A DNA stretch of 64,000 nt from Micromonospora carbonacea (GCF_014205165.1 NZ_JACHMZ010000001.1:1090001-1154000), one strand, 5' to 3'; positions 47,841-57,431 are shown, counted from the first letter of the stretch. The notes: generated from the sequence alone by a model not told the origin. Numbers and translations are program-made.

Positions 47841-47922
47841 CCATGTCGCCGACATGGTGGTATCAGCGCCGCCGGAAGGCCCCATGTCGCCGACATGGCA
47901 GTGCCGGCGCCGTCGGGAGGCC
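47841..47922. repeat. two tandem 41-bp units, each headed by a perfect palindrome
   Basis: Each unit starts with CCATGTCGCCGACATGG (47841-47857 and 47882-47898), an 8-bp dyad around one central C. The rest of the unit is similar (…GGCGCCGTCGGGAGGCC vs …AGCGCCGCCGGAAGGCC). The units lie between convergent genes, so a promoter operator is unlikely. Confidence 0.8.
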
Positions 47923-47967
47923 CCGCGCGTCGGGAAGGCCCCGCGCCGGGCGGGCCGGCACGCGGAA

Positions 47968-48002
47968 AGCCGGAAGCCCCGGTGATCCCGGGGCTTCCGG
48001 CT
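47968..48002 (-). terminator. rpsT terminator (bidirectional hairpin)
   Basis: AGCCGGAAGCCCCGG and CCGGGGCTTCCGGCT pair around a short TGATC loop, 19 bases after the rpsT stop. It can also stop the convergent transcript from holA. Confidence 0.8.
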
Positions 48003-48021
48003 CAGGTCCGTGTTCGCCGCG

Positions 48022-48288
48022 TCAGGCGGAGAGCGAGACCACGCGCTTGGCGATCGCCGACTTGCGGTTGGCCGCCTGGTTGGAGTGGATCACGCCCTTG
48101 CTGACCGCCTTGTCCAGCTTGCGCGAGGCATCCCGCATGAGAACGGCAGCCTTCTCGGCGTCGCCAGCCTCAGCGGCCTCGTGGAACTTCCGGATGGCGG
48201 TCTTCAGCGACGACTTGACCGACTTGTTACGCAGCCGGCGCTTCTCGTTCTGCCGGTTGCGCTTGATCTGGGACTTGATGTTCGCCAC
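48022..48288 (-). CDS. rpsT: 30S ribosomal protein S20
   Basis: 88 aa, normal length. [20 protein letters not shown] and [18 protein letters not shown] are diagnostic. S20 binds 16S rRNA early in 30S assembly. Monocistronic, with its own promoter at 48367-48395 and a terminator at 47968. Confidence 0.97.
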   Translation of the reverse strand: MANIKSQIKRNRQNEKRRLRNKSVKSSLKTAIRKFHEAAEAGDAEKAAVLMRDASRKLDKAVSKGVIHSNQAANRKSAIAKRVVSLSA

Positions 48289-48366
48289 GCGACAGCCTCG
48301 TCTTGATAGCTCGGGTTGGTCTGCTTGTGCGCGCGACGAGCATGCGTCATCGCTGCGCGAAGAGCC

Positions 48367-48395
48367 AGGTTACCAGGTCCGTCGGGACGAGCCAA
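48367..48395 (-). promoter_or_regulatory. rpsT promoter
   Basis: On the minus strand -35 TTGGCT (48395-48390), a 17-bp spacer and -10 TAACCT (48372-48367). The leader is about 70 nt. Confidence 0.65.
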
Positions 48396-48473
48396 AACGG
48401 CCCTTCGCGCCCCGCCGGACAGGGCGTCGCGGGCGGTCGGGGCCGGGCGGCGCCGTCCCAGCCTGGTGACCGG

Positions 48474-48567
48474 CGTCGCACGTGGTCAGGCGGTGAGGTC
48501 CGGGCCCCGTCCGGTGGAGGCGTCGCACGTGGTCAGGCCGGGAGGTCCGGGCCCCGTCAGGTGGCGA
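48474..48567. repeat. 47-bp tandem duplication at the end of the kinase gene
   Basis: CGTCGCACGTGGTCAGG begins both units (48474 and 48521), followed by a GAGGTCCGGGCCCCGTC block in each. The second unit covers the stop and last codons of the gene at 48557, so the first is a decayed copy of the gene's 3' end. The rest of 48289-48473 holds only the rpsT promoter. Confidence 0.75.
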
Positions 48568-49549
48568 GGTCCCAGCCCTGGCGGGCGGCGAGCCAGCCGA
48601 GGGCCTGCTCGCCGCTCCAGCGCTGGTGGGCCCGCAGGTGCGGGGACGCGTCGGTCGGGCCGGCGGCCGCCGAGGTGAGCAGGTACCCCGAGAGCGCGGC
48701 GAGGGTGACGTCGAGGGCGTCCGCGGGCGCCCCGGCCGTCGCCGGGTGCCCCGCGAAGCGCGCGTCGGCGTCGAGGCCGCTGGCGTGGGCGGTGATCAGC
48801 AGGCTGACCAGGTCGAACCAGGCCGGCCCGTGGCAGAGCCAGTTCCAGTCGCAGAACCAGGCCCGCCCGGCCGGGTCGACGAGCACGTTGTCCAGGCGCA
48901 GGTCGCCGTGGGCGAGGCCGCCGCGGGCGGCGTAGTCGGGGAGGCGGGACTCCAGCGCGACCAGGTCGGGCAGCCGCCGCCCCGCCCCGGGCGGCAGGTC
49001 CGGGGCCGGCTCCCGGCCGGCGGCCACCTCGCCCCACCAGAGGATGTTTTCCCGGGCCAGGTCGGCCAGCCGGGGCAGGCCGAGCGCGACCAGGCCGGGC
49101 GGCGGGTCGGCCAGGGCCGCCGCCACCTCGGCGTAGCCGGCCAGGGTGGCGTCGAGGTCGGCGCGGGCCCAGGGCAGCGTGGGCGTCCGGCCGTCGATGG
49201 CGTCCAGGCCGAGGGCGTACCAGCCGGCCGCCGAGACCGTCCAGCGCGGGCGGGGGACCGGCAGGCCGGCGGGGAGCCGGTCGAGCACGGCGGCCTCCCG
49301 GGCGTACCAGTCGACGAGGTGACGCTGCTCGGTCAGCGACGCCGCCTTGACGAACACGCGCCGGCCGTCGGCGCCCGCCACCACGGCGGCGAAGCCCCGG
49401 GTGAACCCGGCGCCGGCCACCTTCACCACCGACACCGGCGTGCCCAGCCGGGCGGTCACCGCCGCCCGCAGCCCCGCCGGCAGGTCGGCCCAGGAGGGCC
49501 GCTGGGCGGTCGCGTCGTACGACACCGGGGGGAGCGCGCTCGGGGTCAC
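48557..49549 (-). CDS. aminoglycoside phosphotransferase-like (APH) kinase
   Basis: 330 aa. The kinase fold shows the N-lobe (VVKVAGAGFTRGFAAVVA; VFVKAA with the ATP-binding Lys), the Brenner motif HGDLRLDNVLVD, and the metal-binding Asp in FCDWNW. The family covers antibiotic kinases but also choline, homoserine and unknown small-molecule kinases, so drug resistance should not be assumed. The start is uncertain: GTG 49549 (LVTPSALPP) is used, but GTG codons further upstream are in frame and no clear ribosome-binding site is seen. Confidence 0.82.
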   Translation of the reverse strand: MTPSALPPVSYDATAQRPSWADLPAGLRAAVTARLGTPVSVVKVAGAGFTRGFAAVVAGADGRRVFVKAASLTEQRHLVDWYAREAAVLDRLPAGLPVPRPRWTVSAAGWYALGLDAIDGRTPTLPWARADLDATLAGYAEVAAALADPPPGLVALGLPRLADLARENILWWGEVAAGREPAPDLPPGAGRRLPDLVALESRLPDYAARGGLAHGDLRLDNVLVDPAGRAWFCDWNWLCHGPAWFDLVSLLITAHASGLDADARFAGHPATAGAPADALDVTLAALSGYLLTSAAAGPTDASPHLRAHQRWSGEQALGWLAARQGWDLAT

Positions 49550-49632
49550 CAGCCCATGCTGCCCCACCCCGCCCACTCCCGCCGTACCGTGTCGCCCGCC
49601 GGCGTCGGACGGCTCTGCCAGACTGCCTGACC

Positions 49633-50166
49633 ATGAGGACCGACGACTTCTGGCAGTTGATCGACCAGGCCCGGGCCGGCGGGGGCGGCGCGGCCGGCGC
49701 GGTCGCCGCCCGGGCGGTCGCGCTGCTGGCCGAGCGCGACGCCGCCGACATCATCGGGTACGCGCGGCACCAGCGCCGGGTGATGGCGGCCTCCTACCGG
49801 GCCGAGCTCTGGGGCGCGGCCTACCTGATCAACGGCGGCGCGTCCGACGACGGGTTCGAGTACTTCCGGGGTTGGCTGATGACCCAGGGCCGGCAGGTCT
49901 TCGCCCGTGCCGTGGCCGACCCGGACTCGCTGGCCGAGCTGCCGAAGATCCGTCAGGCGGCGCTCACCGGGGAGGAGTTCGAGGCGGAGGCGATGCTGAC
50001 GGTCGCGGAGGAGGCGTACCGGAAGGCGACCGCCGCCGAGCTGCCGCCGGTGGAGGACGTCCCCTACCCGGAGTTGGGCGAGTTCTGGGACTTCGACGAC
50101 GAGGACGAGGCCCGCCGCCAGCTGCCGAAGCTCGCCGCCCTGTTCGTGGAGGCCCCGGCGGAGTGA
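49633..50166 (+). CDS. DUF4240 protein
   Basis: 177 aa. The family pattern [11 protein letters not shown], then [20 protein letters not shown] and [16 protein letters not shown], is clear; a C-terminal acidic tail ([10 protein letters not shown]) follows. Function unknown; members are often called molybdenum metabolism regulators because of WGR-like relatives. CAGACT eight bases before the ATG could give a near-leaderless mRNA. Confidence 0.87.
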   Translation: MRTDDFWQLIDQARAGGGGAAGAVAARAVALLAERDAADIIGYARHQRRVMAASYRAELWGAAYLINGGASDDGFEYFRGWLMTQGRQVFARAVADPDSLAELPKIRQAALTGEEFEAEAMLTVAEEAYRKATAAELPPVEDVPYPELGEFWDFDDEDEARRQLPKLAALFVEAPAE

Positions 50167-50206
50167 GCCAGGCCCCGACGGAGTGAGCCTCCGGCGGAGT
50201 GGGCCA
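50151..50206. repeat. degenerate 20-bp tandem repeat over the DUF4240 stop codon
   Basis: GGCCCCGGCGGAGTGAGCCA (50151), GGCCCCGACGGAGTGAGCCT (50171) and CCGGCGGAGTGGGCCA (50191). The gene stops in unit 1. The rest of 50167-50401 shows no gene; a strong lepA promoter is not evident. Confidence 0.65.
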
Positions 50207-50401
50207 GGGCCACGGAGAGACGAGCAGGGCCCCGGCGGTGCGCGCGGAGCCCCCTGGGAGGCGGGCCGGGGCCTGCGGGGAGTGCCGGGCGGGCGGGCCG
50301 CCGGGAGGAGTGATCCGACCGCCCCCGGGGCGACGTGGGAGCATAGAGGGGGCTGGCGTCCGCGCCGGCCCGCTCACGTCAGCCGACCAGAACGGACCGC
50401 T

Positions 50402-52279
<1,878 letters not shown>

Positions 52280-52305
52280 ACGGTGTCGCCACTGCGCGAC
52301 ACCGA

Positions 52306-52337
52306 CCCGGCCGGGGCGCGACGCCCCGGCCGGGTTT
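52306..52337 (+). terminator. lepA terminator
   Basis: CCCGGCCGGGGCG and CGCCCCGGCCGGG form a perfect 13-bp stem with a three-base loop, followed by TTT (52335-52337). A second small hairpin (GGTGTCGC/GCGACACC, 52282-52303) lies before it. The T-run is also part of the next promoter. Confidence 0.85.
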
Positions 52338-52359
52338 GGAATTTCGGGCCCCCGGGAAC
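52334..52359 (+). promoter_or_regulatory. SigB/SigF-type stress promoter of glsB copy 1
   Basis: GTTT (52334-52337), 16-bp spacer, GGGAAC (52354-52359). This fits the GTTT-N14-16-GGGTAC-like consensus of actinobacterial stress sigma factors. The same boxes with the same spacer precede the second copy. Confidence 0.6.
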
Positions 52360-52415
52360 TTAGCGGTCACGACAGCTTCAACACACCGTTGTGACACTTC
52401 CTGAGGAGGACGACC

Positions 52416-52703
52416 GTGGAGCTCACCGTTTGGGGCATCATCACCGCCATCGTCGTTGGTCTCATCGTCGGCGCGCTGGGCCGCCTGGTCGTCCCGGGTC
52501 GGCAGAACATGCCGATCTGGCTGCACATGCTGATCGGCATCGGCGCGGCCCTGCTCGGCACCGTGCTCGCCCGGGCGATGGGCATCGCCACCGAGACCGC
52601 CGGCGTGGACTGGGGTGAGCTGCTGGTCCAGGTCGTCCTGGCCGCCATCGCCGTGGCCCTGGTCGCCGGGGTGGGCCGCCGCCGCAGCGTCACCCACCGG
52701 TAA
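52416..52703 (+). CDS. GlsB/YeaQ/YmgE family stress membrane protein, copy 1
   Basis: 95 aa with three helices (VWGIITAIVVGLIVGALGRL; IWLHMLIGIGAALLGTVLAR; LLVQVVLAAIAVALVAGVG) and the family's RLVVPGRQNMPIW loop, a transglycosylase-associated fold. Such proteins are induced by general stress; the molecular role is unknown. GTG start with GAGGAGGACGACC. It differs from copy 2 at about a dozen residues. A hairpin follows at 52721. Confidence 0.9.
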   Translation: MELTVWGIITAIVVGLIVGALGRLVVPGRQNMPIWLHMLIGIGAALLGTVLARAMGIATETAGVDWGELLVQVVLAAIAVALVAGVGRRRSVTHR

Positions 52704-52720
52704 CGACACATCGCTGGCCC

Positions 52721-52751
52721 GACGGGCGTCCGACCATTCCGGTCGGGCGCC
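52721..52751 (+). terminator. hairpin after glsB copy 1
   Basis: CGGGCGTCCGACC and GGTCGGGCGCCCG pair (one mismatch) around ATTCC. The hairpin after copy 2 has the same arms, so the duplication included the terminator. Confidence 0.7.
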
Positions 52752-52831
52752 CGTTCGCATTCCGGTCGGTGCCTCCGGCCGGCGGAGGCGCGCCGCGACG
52801 ACGCCTTGCCAAATACATCCCGCGATGACGG

Positions 52832-52857
52832 GTTTGAATTTCCGGCGGCCCGGGAAC
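52832..52857 (+). promoter_or_regulatory. SigB/SigF-type stress promoter of glsB copy 2
   Basis: GTTT (52832-52835), 16-bp spacer, GGGAAC (52852-52857). The flanks GAATTTC and ACTT..GGTC are shared with the first promoter. Confidence 0.6.
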
Positions 52858-52910
52858 TTGATGGTCGCGACAGTGAACGAGTCTTTCTGAGCTTTCTGAG
52901 GAGAACGACC

Positions 52911-53192
52911 ATGACCGTTGTCGGAATCATCACCGCGCTCATCGTCGGTCTGATCGTGGGCGCGCTGGGCCGCCTGGTCGTCCCGGGTCGGCAGAACATG
53001 CCGATCTGGCTGCACATGCTGATCGGCGTGGGCGCGGCCCTGCTCGGCACCGTGCTCGCCCGGGCGGTGGGCATCGCCACCGAGACCGCCGGCATCGACT
53101 GGGCCGAGCTGCTCGTGCAGGTCGTGGTCGCCGCCATCGCGGTCGCGATCGTGGCCGGGGTGGGCGGTCGCCGCAGCGTCACCCACCGGTAA
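52911..53192 (+). CDS. GlsB/YeaQ/YmgE family stress membrane protein, copy 2
   Basis: 93 aa, starting MTVVGIITALIVGLIVGALG, otherwise nearly identical to copy 1, including RLVVPGRQNMPIWLHM and the end RRSVTHR. ATG with GAGGAGAACGACC. Leader, promoter, gene and terminator all resemble copy 1, so a ~490-bp block was duplicated in tandem and has since diverged mainly in the leader. Confidence 0.9.
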   Translation: MTVVGIITALIVGLIVGALGRLVVPGRQNMPIWLHMLIGVGAALLGTVLARAVGIATETAGIDWAELLVQVVVAAIAVAIVAGVGGRRSVTHR

Positions 53193-53209
53193 GCACCCCA
53201 CGGCACACG

Positions 53210-53243
53210 AACGGGCGTCCGGCCTCCGGGTCGGACGCCCGTT
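53210..53243 (+). terminator. terminator after glsB copy 2
   Basis: AACGGGCGTCCG and CGGACGCCCGTT pair perfectly around a ten-base loop. Confidence 0.75.
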
Positions 53244-53335
53244 CGCGTGCGTACGCCCGGCTTTGCCCCGATGTCGGGCTGCCCTCGGCCGCCTGGCCTG
53301 CGGTACGGTCGCCTCGCCCCCGCCCGCCCCCTGTC

Positions 53336-53360
53336 GTAAAGGAATTTTACCTACTAGGGT
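53336..53360 (+). promoter_or_regulatory. operator plus -10 of the sugar ABC operon
   Basis: An AT-rich dyad GTAAA-GGAAT-TTTAC (53336-53350) sits directly before a -10 TAGGGT (53355-53360), in the spacer region, where a repressor would block RNA polymerase. A CCTACTAGG dyad overlaps the -10. The regulator is not encoded next door and cannot be named. Confidence 0.55.
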
Positions 53361-53405
53361 GCGGCAGAGAAGGTTAGTGCCAGGACGGCGCGAGGGAGAT
53401 GTGGC

Positions 53406-54695
53406 GTGAACAGGTGGAAACGGCTGGCCCCGGTCACCGCCGTGGTGGCGTCGGCCGCGATGGTGCTCGCCGGCTGCGGCGGCTCGGGCGACGACGAGGC
53501 CGCCGACGGCGGCAAGCTGACCGTCTGGATGATGGGCGAGGGCAGCGAGGCGCAGACGGCGTTCCTCGACGGCGTCGAGGCCGAGTTCCAGAAGAAGCAC
53601 CCCGACACCGACGTCGTCGTCCAGTACATCCCCTGGCTCGAGGCGCCGAAGAAGTTCCAGGCGGCGCTCGCCGGCGGCGAAGGCCCCGACGTGACCGAGC
53701 TCGGCAACACCGAGACCCAGGGCTGGGCCGCCCAGGAGGCGCTCGCCGACGTCACCGCCAAGTTCGCCGCCTGGCCCGAGGGCAAGGACATCCTGCCCGA
53801 CCTCGTCCGCAACGCCCAGCTCGACGGCAAGCAGTACGGCGTGCCGTGGTACGCCGGCGTCCGCGCCCTCTACTACCGCACCGACTGGTTCGCCGAGGCC
53901 GGCGTCAAGCCGCCGACGAACTGGGACGAGCTGGTCGCCGCCGCCAAGGCCGTGCAGGCCAAGAAGCCGGGCACCTACGGCATCGCGCTGCCGGGCAACT
54001 CGGAGCTGCCCTTCTACTCCTTCCTCTGGGGCGCGGGCGGCGAGATCGCCACCCGGCAGGGCGACGCCTGGAAGTCCGGCTACACCAGCCCGCCGGCCCA
54101 GCAGGCGGTCAAGTTCTGGACCGACCTCGTCACCGTGCACAAGGTCGCCCCGCCCGCCGCCGCCGGGTGGAACGAGATCGACGCCCGCACCCAGTTCGCC
54201 ACCGGCAAGGCGGCGATGGCCTTCGCCGGCAGCTGGCAGGCCGGCGCCATCAAGAAGGACAACCCCGAGATCGAGAAGGTCTGGGGCACCTTCCCCATCC
54301 CCGGCCCGGACGGCAAGCCGGCCCCGGCCTTCGCCGGCGGCTCGGACGTCGCCCTGTGGCAGGACAGCAAGAAGCAGGACCTCGCCTGGGACTACCTGAC
54401 CGTGCTGCTGAGCAAGCAGAAGGACAAGGAGTTCGCCAGCAGCCTCGGCTTCTTCCCGGTCTACTCCGACCTCGTCGGCGGCGGCGAGTACGCCAACGAC
54501 AAGATCATGGCCGCGTTCGCCACCTCGTTGCAGAACACCAGGCTGACCCCGCTCACCCCGAAGTGGGTCGAGGTCAGCCGCACCAAGACGGTGACCCAGG
54601 CTATGAACAGCTCGGTCATCAAGGGTCAGAAGACGGTCGAACAGGCCACCGCCGACGCGGCCGCCGAGATGGAAAGCATCCTCAACGCGAAGTGA
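53406..54695 (+). CDS. sugar ABC transporter substrate-binding lipoprotein
   Basis: 429 aa. A lipoprotein signal with lipobox VLAGC (Cys ~ residue 23) precedes a family-1 solute-binding fold (KLTVWMMGEGSEAQTAFLDG; GGEGPDVTELGNTETQGWAA; YGVPWYAGVRALYYRTDWF). It catches an oligosaccharide outside the membrane for the two permeases. Resemblance to DasA-like proteins (ELGNTET) hints at an amino-sugar or disaccharide ligand, at low confidence. GTG start after GGGAG. Stop overlaps the next GTG. Confidence 0.93.
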   Translation: MNRWKRLAPVTAVVASAAMVLAGCGGSGDDEAADGGKLTVWMMGEGSEAQTAFLDGVEAEFQKKHPDTDVVVQYIPWLEAPKKFQAALAGGEGPDVTELGNTETQGWAAQEALADVTAKFAAWPEGKDILPDLVRNAQLDGKQYGVPWYAGVRALYYRTDWFAEAGVKPPTNWDELVAAAKAVQAKKPGTYGIALPGNSELPFYSFLWGAGGEIATRQGDAWKSGYTSPPAQQAVKFWTDLVTVHKVAPPAAAGWNEIDARTQFATGKAAMAFAGSWQAGAIKKDNPEIEKVWGTFPIPGPDGKPAPAFAGGSDVALWQDSKKQDLAWDYLTVLLSKQKDKEFASSLGFFPVYSDLVGGGEYANDKIMAAFATSLQNTRLTPLTPKWVEVSRTKTVTQAMNSSVIKGQKTVEQATADAAAEMESILNAK

Positions 54696-55678
54696 CCACG
54701 CTGACCCAGGCGCCGGAGACGCCCGCCGAGCGGGAGACCCCCGCGCGGCGGCGTCGCCGGGTCGACCGCCTGCCCTACCTGCTGCTCCTGCCCTGCCTGG
54801 CGATCATCGGCGTCCTGCTGCTGTGGCCGCTCGGCCAGGTCGTGGCGATGTCCTTCTTCCGGCTCGACAACGTCCGGCAACTGCGCGGCGACCGGGACTG
54901 GCCATGGGTCGGGCTCGGCAACTACGCCGAGATCCTCGGCGACCCGTTCTTCCACACCGTGCTGCGCAACACGGTGCTCTTCGCCGCGGCCAACGTCGCC
55001 CTCACGATGGTCCTCGGCACGCTGGTCGGGCTGCTGCTCAACCGGCTCGGCCGGCGGATGGCCACCTTCGTCGCGAGTTGCGTGATGCTGGCCTGGGCCA
55101 CCCCGGCGCTGACCGGCACCATCGTGTGGAAGTGGCTGTTCGACGACACCTCGGGCCTGGTGACCTGGCTGTTCAACGCCCTGCCCGACGGGCTGTCGAA
55201 CGCGCTGTTCGGCCGCGCCGACTGGACCGGGTACGGCTGGTTCAACTCGCCGCTGATGTTCTTCTCGATCCTCACCCTCGTGGTGGTCTGGCACTCGTTC
55301 CCATTCATCGCGGTGAGCGTGCTGGCGGGGCTCAAGAGCGTGCCGAGCGAGCTGCACGAGGCCGCCCGGGTCGACGGGGCCGGCCCGTGGAGGGTCTTCT
55401 GGAAGATCACCTTCCCGCTGCTGCGGCCCGTCTTCGGCATCCTCGTGGTGCTCTCCACGATCTGGGACTTCAAGGTGTTCACCCAGCAGTTCGTGCTGGC
55501 CGGCGGCACCCAGGACCGGCCGACGTTCATGCTGTCGATCTACTCGTACGCCGAGGCGTTCTCCCCGCCCCCCAAGTACGGCCTCGGCGCGGCGATCGCC
55601 GTCATCCTCACGCTGATCCTGCTGGTGGTTACCGGCCTCTACGTGCGGATGGTGCTCAAGCAGGAGGAGGACGCGTGA
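54692..55678 (+). CDS. sugar ABC transporter permease (MalF type)
   Basis: 328 aa. After a basic RRRRRVDR start there are six helices (first LPYLLLLPCLAIIGVLLLWP). The EAA loop that docks the ATPase is EAARVDGAGPWRVFWKITFP. GTGA overlaps on both ends couple it to the binding protein and the second permease. Confidence 0.94.
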   Translation: MTTLTQAPETPAERETPARRRRRVDRLPYLLLLPCLAIIGVLLLWPLGQVVAMSFFRLDNVRQLRGDRDWPWVGLGNYAEILGDPFFHTVLRNTVLFAAANVALTMVLGTLVGLLLNRLGRRMATFVASCVMLAWATPALTGTIVWKWLFDDTSGLVTWLFNALPDGLSNALFGRADWTGYGWFNSPLMFFSILTLVVVWHSFPFIAVSVLAGLKSVPSELHEAARVDGAGPWRVFWKITFPLLRPVFGILVVLSTIWDFKVFTQQFVLAGGTQDRPTFMLSIYSYAEAFSPPPKYGLGAAIAVILTLILLVVTGLYVRMVLKQEEDA

Positions 55679-56523
55679 AGCGCGGCGCGGTGGTGAAGCG
55701 GATCGCCCTCAACGGGGCGGGCCTGCTGGTGGCGCTCTTCGCGGCGTTCCCCGTCTACTGGATGATCGCGACGTCGCTCAAGCCCAACCGGGAGATCTTC
55801 TCGGCCACGCCCCGGCCGGTGCCGACCGCGCCGACGCTGGAGCACTACCGGGAGATCCTCACCGGCAACCTCATCCCCGGCGTGACGTTCCTGGACTTCT
55901 TCCTCAACTCCGTGCTCGTGGCGGTGTCGACCGTGGTGCTCAGCGGCCTCGTCGCGCTGCTCGCCGCGACGGCGGTGGCCCGGTTCCGGTTCAAGCTGCG
56001 CACCAGCTTCCTGATCATGCTGCTGGTGGTGCAGATGATCCCGCTGGAGGCGCTGGTCATCCCGCTGTTCCTGATGATCCAGCGGCTGGGCCTCTACAAC
56101 ACGCTGCCCAGCCTCGTCCTGACGTACCTCGGGTTCTCGCTGCCGTTCGCGGTCTGGATGCTGCGCGGGTTCGTGGCCGCGGTGCCCAAGGAACTGGAGG
56201 AGGCCGCGGCGATCGACGGCGCGAGCCGCGCCCAGACCTTCCGCCGCGTCCTGTTCCCGCTGGTCGCGCCGGGCCTGGTGGCCACCAGCATCTTCTCCTT
56301 CATCACCGCCTGGAACGAGCTGATCTTCGCGCTGACCTTCGTCAACGACCAGGACCGCTACACCCTGCCGGTGGCGATGACGTTCTTCTTCGGCCGCGAC
56401 GACACCGCCTGGGGGCCGGTGATGGCCGCCTCGACGCTGTTCACCCTGCCGGTGATCGTCTTCTTCCTGCTGGTGCAACGCCGGATGGTCTCCGGCCTGG
56501 TGGCGGGCGCCGTCAAGGGCTGA
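55675..56523 (+). CDS. sugar ABC transporter permease (MalG type)
   Basis: 282 aa, six helices, EAA loop EEAAAIDGASRAQTFRRVLF. It completes the importer membrane part. No ATPase gene follows, so a shared MsiK/MalK-type ATPase encoded elsewhere must energise the system, as known for Streptomyces sugar importers. The stop is followed at once by repeat copy 4. Confidence 0.94.
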   Translation: MKRGAVVKRIALNGAGLLVALFAAFPVYWMIATSLKPNREIFSATPRPVPTAPTLEHYREILTGNLIPGVTFLDFFLNSVLVAVSTVVLSGLVALLAATAVARFRFKLRTSFLIMLLVVQMIPLEALVIPLFLMIQRLGLYNTLPSLVLTYLGFSLPFAVWMLRGFVAAVPKELEEAAAIDGASRAQTFRRVLFPLVAPGLVATSIFSFITAWNELIFALTFVNDQDRYTLPVAMTFFFGRDDTAWGPVMAASTLFTLPVIVFFLLVQRRMVSGLVAGAVKG

Positions 56524-56528
56524 GGTGC

Positions 56529-56578
56529 AAGGAAGGGCCCCTTGTTAACGCATTCTGTCGAGAAGGGTCCCCTTCTCA
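56529..56578 (+). repeat. stop-proximal palindromic repeat, copy 4
   Basis: Five bases (GGTGC) after the permease stop: AAGGAAGGGCCCCTT, GTTAACGCATTCTGT, then AGAAGGGTCCCCTTCT. Same polarity to the gene as all other copies. The spacer GGTGC resembles GGTGT of copy 2. Confidence 0.88.
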
Positions 56579-56648
56579 CACCCCGTCGGGCAGCCGGGCC
56601 GCGTCGGGCGGGGATCGGCGGGCCGCGATGCCGCCGTAGGCTGTCGCC

Positions 56649-57293
56649 ATGACGGGCAGGCTGGTGACGGTGAACCTCGGCGCGGCGACCGAGGCGGAGT
56701 GGGCGGGCGACGCGAGCGGCCGCAGCGGCATCGACAAGCGGCCTGCGGGCGGGCCGGTGCTGCTGCGCGTCGACGGGGTGGCCGGCGACTTCATCGGCGA
56801 GCGGGCCCACCACGGCGGGCCCGACCAGACGGTCTACGCGTACGCCGAGGAGGACGCCGCGTGGTGGGCGGTCGAGCTGGGCCGCGACATCCCGCCGGGG
56901 GCCTTCGGCGAGAACCTGACGACGTACGCGGTGGACGTGACCGGCGCGGTCGTCGGCGAGCGGTGGCAGATCGGGTCGGCCCTGCTGGAGGTGACCAAGC
57001 CGCGCACGCCGTGCCGGACGTTCGCCGGGTTCTGGGGCGTGCCGGATCTGATCAAGCGGTTCACGGCGCGCGCCGCCCCCGGGGCGTACCTGCGGGTGCT
57101 GCGGGAGGGCGAGGTCGGCGCGGGCGACCCGGTGGAGGTGGTGGAGCGGCCGGAGCACGGCGTGACCGTCGGCGAGGTGTTCCGGGCGAGCACGCTCGAA
57201 CCGGAGCTGCTGCCCCGGCTGCTCGACGTGCCCGAGCTGCCCGAGTCGCTGCGGCGGAAGGTCGAACGCAGGCTCGCCATGCCCGACGCCTGA
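56649..57293 (+). CDS. MOSC domain protein (YiiM-like)
   Basis: 214 aa. The MOSC domain (residues ~25-165) includes GDFIGERAHHGGPDQTVYAY, FGENLTTYAVDVTGAVVGER, and the invariant Cys in TKPRTPCRTFAGF. The C-terminal helices after EHGVTVGEVF form the YiiM 3-alpha domain. MOSC proteins carry sulfur or molybdenum cofactor chemistry; relatives of YiiM reduce N-hydroxylated bases. Here the substrate is unknown. Start ATG 56649; TAGGCT (56638-56643) lies five bases before it, so it may be leaderless. Confidence 0.9.
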   Translation: MTGRLVTVNLGAATEAEWAGDASGRSGIDKRPAGGPVLLRVDGVAGDFIGERAHHGGPDQTVYAYAEEDAAWWAVELGRDIPPGAFGENLTTYAVDVTGAVVGERWQIGSALLEVTKPRTPCRTFAGFWGVPDLIKRFTARAAPGAYLRVLREGEVGAGDPVEVVERPEHGVTVGEVFRASTLEPELLPRLLDVPELPESLRRKVERRLAMPDA

Positions 57294-57371
57294 GGGGCCC
57301 CGGCGGCCCCAGGGGCGCCGCGCCCGAGCGCCGATCGCCGCGCCCGCCCCGCCGCCGATCGCCGTGCCCAG

Positions 57372-57427
57372 GCGTTAACAAGGGCCCCCTGCTATGCGGA
57401 ATGCGTTAACAGGGGGCCCTTCCTTAC
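57372..57427 (-). repeat. stop-proximal palindromic repeat, copy 5 (altered distal arm)
   Basis: On the minus strand, six bases (CGGTGT) after the stop of the oxygenase gene: AAGGAAGGGCCCCCTG, GTTAACGCATTCCGC, then AGCAGGGGGCCCTT. The distal arm then continues as GTTAACGCC instead of CCT, as if a second element had been joined on. Confidence 0.85.
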
Positions 57428-57431
57428 ACCG

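Noticed and set aside
48557..49549. Calling the kinase an antibiotic-resistance gene
   Set aside because: Brenner-motif kinases have many substrates; no resistance or mobile context is present.
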